Assembly (NCBI RefSeq): GCF_001894745.1
Contig: NZ_BBYF01000014.1
Location: 62,001 to 126,000, forward strand
Length of the DNA: 64,000 nt
Direction: 5' to 3'
DNA from: Paenibacillus sp. NAIST15-1
GTDB taxonomy: Bacteria > Bacillota > Bacilli > Paenibacillales > Paenibacillaceae
The notes under the pieces were generated by a model that saw only the letters and a program-made list of their open reading frames with translations, did not search any database and had not been told where the DNA came from. The stretch's first letter is position 1. Each line of letters opens with the position of its first letter. Both the position numbers and the translations under genes were made by a program. This document shows positions 59,935-64,000 of this stretch, piece by piece.

Positions 59935-60753
59935 ATGCAGGCGCTTGGATTAATTGAAACGCGGGGACTTCTGCCGGCGATTGAATGTCTGGATATCATG
60001 CTCAAATCAGCTCAGGTAGAACTGATAGAAAAGTGCAATGTGGGTGGCGGGCTAGTGACCATCGCGGTAACCGGCGATGTTGGCGCTGTTCAAGCATCCG
60101 TGGAGGCGGGTGCCTCCGCGGCGCAACAATTGGGCAGTGATGTGCTTATCAGCCGACATGTTATTCCAAGACCCCACAACGACATAGCGAGCATCATCGG
60201 CCGGCGCAGCGTTTCGAATTTCACCAAGGAGAAGGACGAGCTGGCGCTGCCAGTACAGCATACTCAGGCGGCGGAACAGTTTCCAAAGCAGCTGCCTGAG
60301 CAAACACCAGAGCAGACCTCGAAACGTTACACAGCGTCTGATGTTCAACTGGGCGATGCGCCCAATATTCCACTAGACACGGCTCCTAAGGTTCCACTGG
60401 AAGCAGCGCCCGAAGTCTCATTCAATATCGGTGGTGATGAAGACTTCCCTGTACTAACAGCCGATCACGCTCAGGCTCTTGCGTCTAAAGACGTCAGTCC
60501 AGAAACAGACAATCAAGATCCGGTAGATGGAGAGCAGGCAGTGCTGGGCAGTCCATTCAAACACCAGATTGACGTGCAGGTAAAGGAAGCAGGGCTTGAC
60601 AAAGCAATGGAGCTGCTGGAAACGATGACAGCCGTGAAGCTGCGCGGACTGGCCAGAGAGTACGGCCCTGCGTATGGGATGAGCATGACGACGATTTCCA
60701 AGGCAAACAAGGTGAAACTGCTCAAGCGGTTCCGCCATTATTATCAACAGTAA
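59935..60753 (+). CDS. BMC-H shell protein with long tail and C-terminal SAP/Rho_N-like helices
   Basis: 272 residues. 1-95 is a BMC-H domain ([49 protein letters not shown]). 96-215 is a Pro/Glu/Ala-rich disordered tail with near-repeats (DAPNIPLDTAPKVPLEAAPEV). 222-272 is a helical unit (AMELLETMTAVKLRGLAREYG, SKANKVKLLKRFRHYY) like SAP or Rho_N folds that bind nucleic acid. EutK and PduK have comparable tails. Could link the shell to cargo, DNA/RNA or the cell's segregation machinery; unproven. GGAGGTG precedes the ATG. Confidence 0.88.
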   Translation: MQALGLIETRGLLPAIECLDIMLKSAQVELIEKCNVGGGLVTIAVTGDVGAVQASVEAGASAAQQLGSDVLISRHVIPRPHNDIASIIGRRSVSNFTKEKDELALPVQHTQAAEQFPKQLPEQTPEQTSKRYTASDVQLGDAPNIPLDTAPKVPLEAAPEVSFNIGGDEDFPVLTADHAQALASKDVSPETDNQDPVDGEQAVLGSPFKHQIDVQVKEAGLDKAMELLETMTAVKLRGLAREYGPAYGMSMTTISKANKVKLLKRFRHYYQQ

Positions 60754-60780
60754 ACAGTAAGCGAGAGGAGGATGTTTCAC

Positions 60781-62253
60781 TTGGAAAATTATGATTATGA
60801 TTTGCAATCGATTCAGGAAACGCGGGATTTGGCTCGTACAGGAAAAGCAGCCGCCGATATCCTTGCCGGGTACGATGCTGAACAGATTGACAGAATTGTA
60901 CAAAACATGGTGCGGATAGCGGAGGTTAACGCCGCCGAACTGGCTGCGCTAGCAGTGGAGGAAACAGGATTTGGCAAGATTGAGGATAAGATCTTCAAAA
61001 ACCGTCTGGCTTCCACGGAGCTGTATGAATCCATTCGGGATACGAAAACGATTGGGGTTATCCGTGAGGATAAAACAAATCAATTAATAGAGATTGCCGA
61101 GCCTGTCGGACTGCTCATGGGTATTATTCCATCAACAAATCCGACATCCACTACGATATTCAAATCGATTATTGCAATAAAGGCTCGTAATGGAATCATC
61201 TTTTCGCCGCATCCATCGGCAAAGAAATCCATTATGCGGACCGCCGAACTCATGCATGCAGCCGCTGTTGAGGCAGGGGCTCCCGAAGGAATCATTGGCT
61301 GCGTTGCCATGCCTTCTATGCCGGCGACACAGGAACTGATGAAGTGTGAGGAAATCGCCATGATTATCGCCACAGGCGGCTCGGCGATGGTGAAATCTGC
61401 CTATAGTGCGGGTAAACCGGCGCTGGGTGTGGGACCGGGTAATGTACCGGCCTATATAGAGCGCACCGCTGATATTCCAAAAGCAGTAGCGAATATCATA
61501 GCCAGCAAAACCTTCGATTACGGAACAATCTGCGCATCTGAACAGGCTGTTATCGTGGAAGAATGCATCCGTCCTCAGGTGATCGCGGAGTTTGAGCGTC
61601 AGGGCGGTTACTTTATGAATCAGGAGGAGACTGCCAAAGTCGCGTCCAAGCTGTTTGTAAAAGGCCATGCCATGAATTCAAAACTGGTGGGACGTTCGCC
61701 TCAGGTGATTGCAGAAGCGGCCGGCATTCAAATTCCTGAAGGGGTCAAGGTGCTGTTAGGTGAACAGCAGGGCGTGGGAGAGAAATTCCCGCTGTCCTAT
61801 GAGAAGCTTACTACCGTATTGGCGTTTTACACCGTACAGGATTGGCATGAGGCTTGCGATCTAAGTGTTGGGCTGCTGCGTAATGGAGGAATAGGCCATA
61901 GCTTCTCCATCCATACACAGAATCACGATATGGTCATGGAATTTGCACAAAAACCTGTATTCCGCATTTTGGTGAATACGGGCTCCACTCAGGGCGGCGT
62001 GGGCGCAAGCACCGGGCTTGCCCCGGCCTTCACTTTGGGTTGTGGTACCTGGGGGGGCAGCGCCACTTCAGATAATGTGGGACCACAGCACTTGATTAAT
62101 ATCAAGCGTGTGGCTTATGGCATTAAGGACTGCACACCACAAATCCCTTATTCTGCTTCCTCTCCGCAACAGCCGAAGCAACAGGAGGATGCAATGCTGT
62201 TGAATCTGGTCGATGAGCTGATGTCTATTTTGCAGAAAAGCGGTGACTGCTAG
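60781..62253 (+). CDS. CoA-acylating acetaldehyde dehydrogenase (EutE/PduP/CutF type)
   Basis: About 490 residues. Cofactor/loop motifs ALGVGPGNVPAYIERTAD and the catalytic Cys in FDYGTICASEQAV near residue 240. It converts acetaldehyde, NAD and CoA to acetyl-CoA within the compartment. The C-terminal helix (EDAMLLNLVDELMSILQKSG) after a Ser/Pro/Gln linker looks like an encapsulation peptide. TTG 60781 is favoured as start: AGAGGAGG is nine bases upstream, whereas ATG 60772 touches it. Stop and the next GTG overlap (TAGTG). Confidence 0.94.
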   Translation: MENYDYDLQSIQETRDLARTGKAAADILAGYDAEQIDRIVQNMVRIAEVNAAELAALAVEETGFGKIEDKIFKNRLASTELYESIRDTKTIGVIREDKTNQLIEIAEPVGLLMGIIPSTNPTSTTIFKSIIAIKARNGIIFSPHPSAKKSIMRTAELMHAAAVEAGAPEGIIGCVAMPSMPATQELMKCEEIAMIIATGGSAMVKSAYSAGKPALGVGPGNVPAYIERTADIPKAVANIIASKTFDYGTICASEQAVIVEECIRPQVIAEFERQGGYFMNQEETAKVASKLFVKGHAMNSKLVGRSPQVIAEAAGIQIPEGVKVLLGEQQGVGEKFPLSYEKLTTVLAFYTVQDWHEACDLSVGLLRNGGIGHSFSIHTQNHDMVMEFAQKPVFRILVNTGSTQGGVGASTGLAPAFTLGCGTWGGSATSDNVGPQHLINIKRVAYGIKDCTPQIPYSASSPQQPKQQEDAMLLNLVDELMSILQKSGDC

Positions 62254-62900
62254 TGGGGAGCTATGATCAAGTACTTTCATTATTAATGGAGGTGGTATCC
62301 GGTGCTGGCAAGGCTGGGGAGGAGCCGCGCTCCATCCCTTTAGGGATTTCGAATCGCCATGTGCATCTTTCTCAGGCTGATGTGGAGACGCTCTTTGGAG
62401 CTGGATATACGCTATCCAGAATGCGTGATTTGTCCCAACCTGGACAGTATGCGTGTAATGAGACTGTTACGGTCTGCGGTCCCAAGGGTGCGATTGAAAA
62501 AGTGCGGGTTCTCGGTCCAGTGCGGAAACAGACTCAGGTAGAAATTATGCGGGGAGACTGCTTTAAGCTGGGCGTGAAAGCTCCAGTGCGCTTATCCGGG
62601 GAGCTTGAAGGCACACCTGGCGTCACATTGGTCGGTTCCAAGGGAAGCGTATATATTTCCTGCGGCTTGATGGTTGCACAGCGCCACATTCATATGACGC
62701 CTAATGATGCTCTTTTCTTCGGCGTAACCGACGGAGAGATGGTCAGCATTCAATTTGATGGTCTCCGGGGCGGAGAATACAATCAGGTCGCAATCCGAGT
62801 TAGCAGTGACGCTGCTCTCGACTGTCATATTGACGTTGAAGAGGCCAACGCGATGGATCTGACATCAGCGTCTGTGGTTAAAATCATAAAAAATCGCTAG
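62253..62900 (+). CDS. pduL: PduL-type phosphate acyltransferase
   Basis: 215 residues. Two PduL half-domains with zinc-site segments GISNRHVHLSQADVETLFG and VAQRHIHMTPNDALFFGV. An N-terminal amphipathic helix (YDQVLSLLMEVVSGAG) is the usual encapsulation peptide, joined by a Gly/Glu-rich linker. It converts acetyl-CoA and phosphate to acetyl-phosphate, regenerating CoA inside the shell. GTG start overlapping the aldehyde dehydrogenase stop. Confidence 0.94.
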   Translation: MGSYDQVLSLLMEVVSGAGKAGEEPRSIPLGISNRHVHLSQADVETLFGAGYTLSRMRDLSQPGQYACNETVTVCGPKGAIEKVRVLGPVRKQTQVEIMRGDCFKLGVKAPVRLSGELEGTPGVTLVGSKGSVYISCGLMVAQRHIHMTPNDALFFGVTDGEMVSIQFDGLRGGEYNQVAIRVSSDAALDCHIDVEEANAMDLTSASVVKIIKNR

Positions 62901-62912
62901 GAGGAAATGAAC

Positions 62913-63194
62913 ATGAGATCGGAAGCTCTTGGTTTGGTTGAAACAAAAGGTTTGGTAGGTTCTATCGAAGCAGCGGACGCTATGGTCAAAGCAGCCAATG
63001 TTACCTTGATTGGCAAAGAAATGGCAGGTGGAGGCCTTGTTACCGTAATGGTACGGGGCGATGTAGGTGCTGTGAAGGCAGCAACGGATGCTGGAGCCGC
63101 CGCTGCGAAGAATGTTGGGGAACTCGTGTCAGTGCATGTAATTCCTCGTCCCCACAGTGAAGTGGAGAACATCCTTCCGTCTACTAAGGCATAA
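62913..63194 (+). CDS. BMC-H shell protein, copy 1 of a near-identical pair
   Basis: 93 residues of the PduA/CutN class: [50 protein letters not shown]. The pore loop carries AGGGL. Start 62913 is 8 bases from AGGAGG; ATG 62907 is too close. Protein differs from the next gene at only about eight positions, so this is a recent duplication or a pair kept alike by gene conversion. Confidence 0.95.
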   Translation: MRSEALGLVETKGLVGSIEAADAMVKAANVTLIGKEMAGGGLVTVMVRGDVGAVKAATDAGAAAAKNVGELVSVHVIPRPHSEVENILPSTKA

Positions 63195-63286
63195 TTCAAT
63201 AAATCATATATAAGCCTATGCTTCCGAAGTAAGTTTTGTTCGGAGCTAGCGCTTTATTCTCACAAAACTCTTAGGAGGAATGTATC

Positions 63287-63568
63287 ATGAAATCGGAAGC
63301 ATTGGGTTTAATTGAAACAAAAGGTTTGGTAGGTTCTATCGAAGCAGCGGACGCTATGGTCAAAGCAGCCAACGTCACCCTGATTGGCAAAGAAATGGTA
63401 GGCGGCGGCCTTGTCACCGTAATGGTACGAGGCGATGTAGGAGCAGTAAAAGCGGCAACGGACGCTGGTGCCGCAGCCGCACAGCGTGTAGGGGAACTGA
63501 TATCCGTACATGTGATTCCTCGTCCTCACAGTGAAGTGGAAATTATTCTTCCCGCTGCTAAGCTATAA
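63287..63568 (+). CDS. BMC-H shell protein, copy 2 of a near-identical pair
   Basis: 93 residues, same family and almost the same sequence as the gene at 62,913 ([25 protein letters not shown] at the pore, [11 protein letters not shown]). TTAGGAGG upstream. Last gene of the compartment operon, followed by a terminator. The bulk hexamer tile is probably one or both of this pair. Confidence 0.95.
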   Translation: MKSEALGLIETKGLVGSIEAADAMVKAANVTLIGKEMVGGGLVTVMVRGDVGAVKAATDAGAAAAQRVGELISVHVIPRPHSEVEIILPAAKL

Positions 63569-63589
63569 TTTATATCGATGTTCTGCAAA

Positions 63590-63625
63590 GGGCCAAAACT
63601 CGGTAAAACGGGTTTTGGTCTTTTT
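63590..63625 (+). terminator. Terminator of the cut operon
   Basis: GGCCAAAAC (63591-63599) pairs with GTTTTGGTC (63612-63620) and is extended by inner CG pairs; TTTTT follows. No start codon lies close after it. Confidence 0.85.
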
Positions 63626-63712
63626 ATATTTGTCTGTAACAATCCGCTTGTCGAAAGCTTGTCGAAGTGGTGTATTTCTATAAATAGAGCTTTGAGGAAG
63701 GGGGATGTACTA

Positions 63713-63741
63713 TTTCCAAACAGTTTGTAAATTGTTATAAT
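63713..63741 (+). promoter_or_regulatory. Possible promoter for the PocR-domain gene
   Basis: TTTCCA (63713-63718), 17 bases, TATAAT (63736-63741), 80 bases before the ATG at 63821. Confidence 0.5.
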
Positions 63742-63820
63742 AGAGATATTATATTGTGAAAAATTTAGCATGTAACGTCTATTTTCCCGTTCATTTTCGG
63801 TGAAAGGGTGCAACGAGATT

Positions 63821-64000
63821 ATGCTGAAAACCGATAGTCCGATCGCAACCAAAGTATACGCACGATACAGCGGCATCCTGTCTCTTTCCAAGTTCTCGCT
63901 GCTGCTGCACGATCACAATGGAGACGTTTTGCTAGAGTTCAATCCGTCCCCTGATTTCTGCAGGCATTTTTGTTGGGAGAATCCTACGCGACCTTGTGCA
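63821..64000 (+). CDS. PocR-type sensory regulator, N-terminal fragment (3' end outside window)
   Basis: 60 codons to the right edge. After MLKTDSPIATKVYARYSGI the segment LSLSKFSLLLHDHNGDVLLE, then PDFCRHFCWENP, resembles the start of a PocR ligand-binding domain. These domains sense small compartment substrates in AraC-type regulators or sensor kinases next to pdu/cut operons. GAAAGGGTG lies before the ATG. It probably controls the choline operon; output domain not visible. Confidence 0.65.
   Translation, partial: MLKTDSPIATKVYARYSGILSLSKFSLLLHDHNGDVLLEFNPSPDFCRHFCWENPTRPCA

Overview
The window looks like a chromosomal segment of a Firmicute, most likely Paenibacillus or a close relative. 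Reasons: strong AGGAGG-type ribosome sites, tandem CdaS-type diadenylate cyclases, a LoaP antiterminator, an iturin-style amino-transferase PKS, and a noncoding repeat that I recall from Paenibacillus genomes. The species assignment is inference. No rRNA, tRNA, CRISPR array, intact insertion sequence or phage gene was seen.

Region 1 (about 1-11,130) holds the end of a sensor kinase, a secreted protein and an electrophile/quinone detoxification neighbourhood. This includes an MhqO-type dioxygenase, MhqD-type hydrolase and flavin reductase operon; a GMC oxidoreductase; a WrbA-like quinone reductase; an FMN reductase; and a tautomerase / luciferase-like / SDR operon. Two nearly identical palindromes (ATCTCGAAATCAAGATA core) sit on the promoters at 3450 and 7265 and probably form one regulon. 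Between them lie two CdaS paralogues, one with a decayed active site. A frameshifted small membrane-protein gene closes the region.

Region 2 (about 11,420-49,130) is a PKS/NRPS biosynthetic locus read on the + strand. Two sigma-A-like promoters, a cre-like site and a leader of about 460 nt precede loaP. Then come an acyl-CoA dehydrogenase, an aminoacyl-tRNA-synthetase-like amino acid:[carrier protein] ligase, a 2-oxoacid dehydrogenase E1alpha/E1beta/E2 set, an ABC exporter, PKS (ACP-KS-AT-DH-KR-ACP), type II thioesterase, discrete acyltransferase, discrete ACP, 3-hydroxyacyl-CoA-dehydrogenase-like enzyme, MFS exporter, PKS-AMT-NRPS hybrid (KS-AT-ACP-AMT-C-PCP-E') and NRPS ('E-C-A-PCP-E-C-A-PCP-Cterm). 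By-eye specificity codes read Val and Phe. One module has lost its A domain, leaving an A10-like scar, and its E domain is broken and split over two ORFs. There is no terminal thioesterase. Hairpin-plus-U-run terminators inside the operon give LoaP something to act on. The ligase, ACP, two dehydrogenases and AT resemble the parts list for an aminomalonyl-ACP-type extender, but with the usual loading A domain replaced by a tRNA-synthetase relative. This is the best candidate for an undescribed system.

Region 3 (about 49,100-50,630) holds terminators, an interrupted ORF and a LicA-like choline-kinase-family gene on the - strand.

Region 4 (50,945-64,000), visibly more GC-rich, is a glycyl-radical microcompartment operon for choline. 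It encodes CutC and CutD, aldehyde and alcohol dehydrogenases, PduL, five ordinary or extended hexamer shell proteins, EutS-type and GrpU-like shell proteins, an EutN pentamer, and EutJ/EutQ/EutT-like accessories. A PocR-type regulator begins at the right edge. Choline would be split to trimethylamine and acetaldehyde, which goes on to ethanol and acetyl-CoA/acetyl-phosphate inside the shell.
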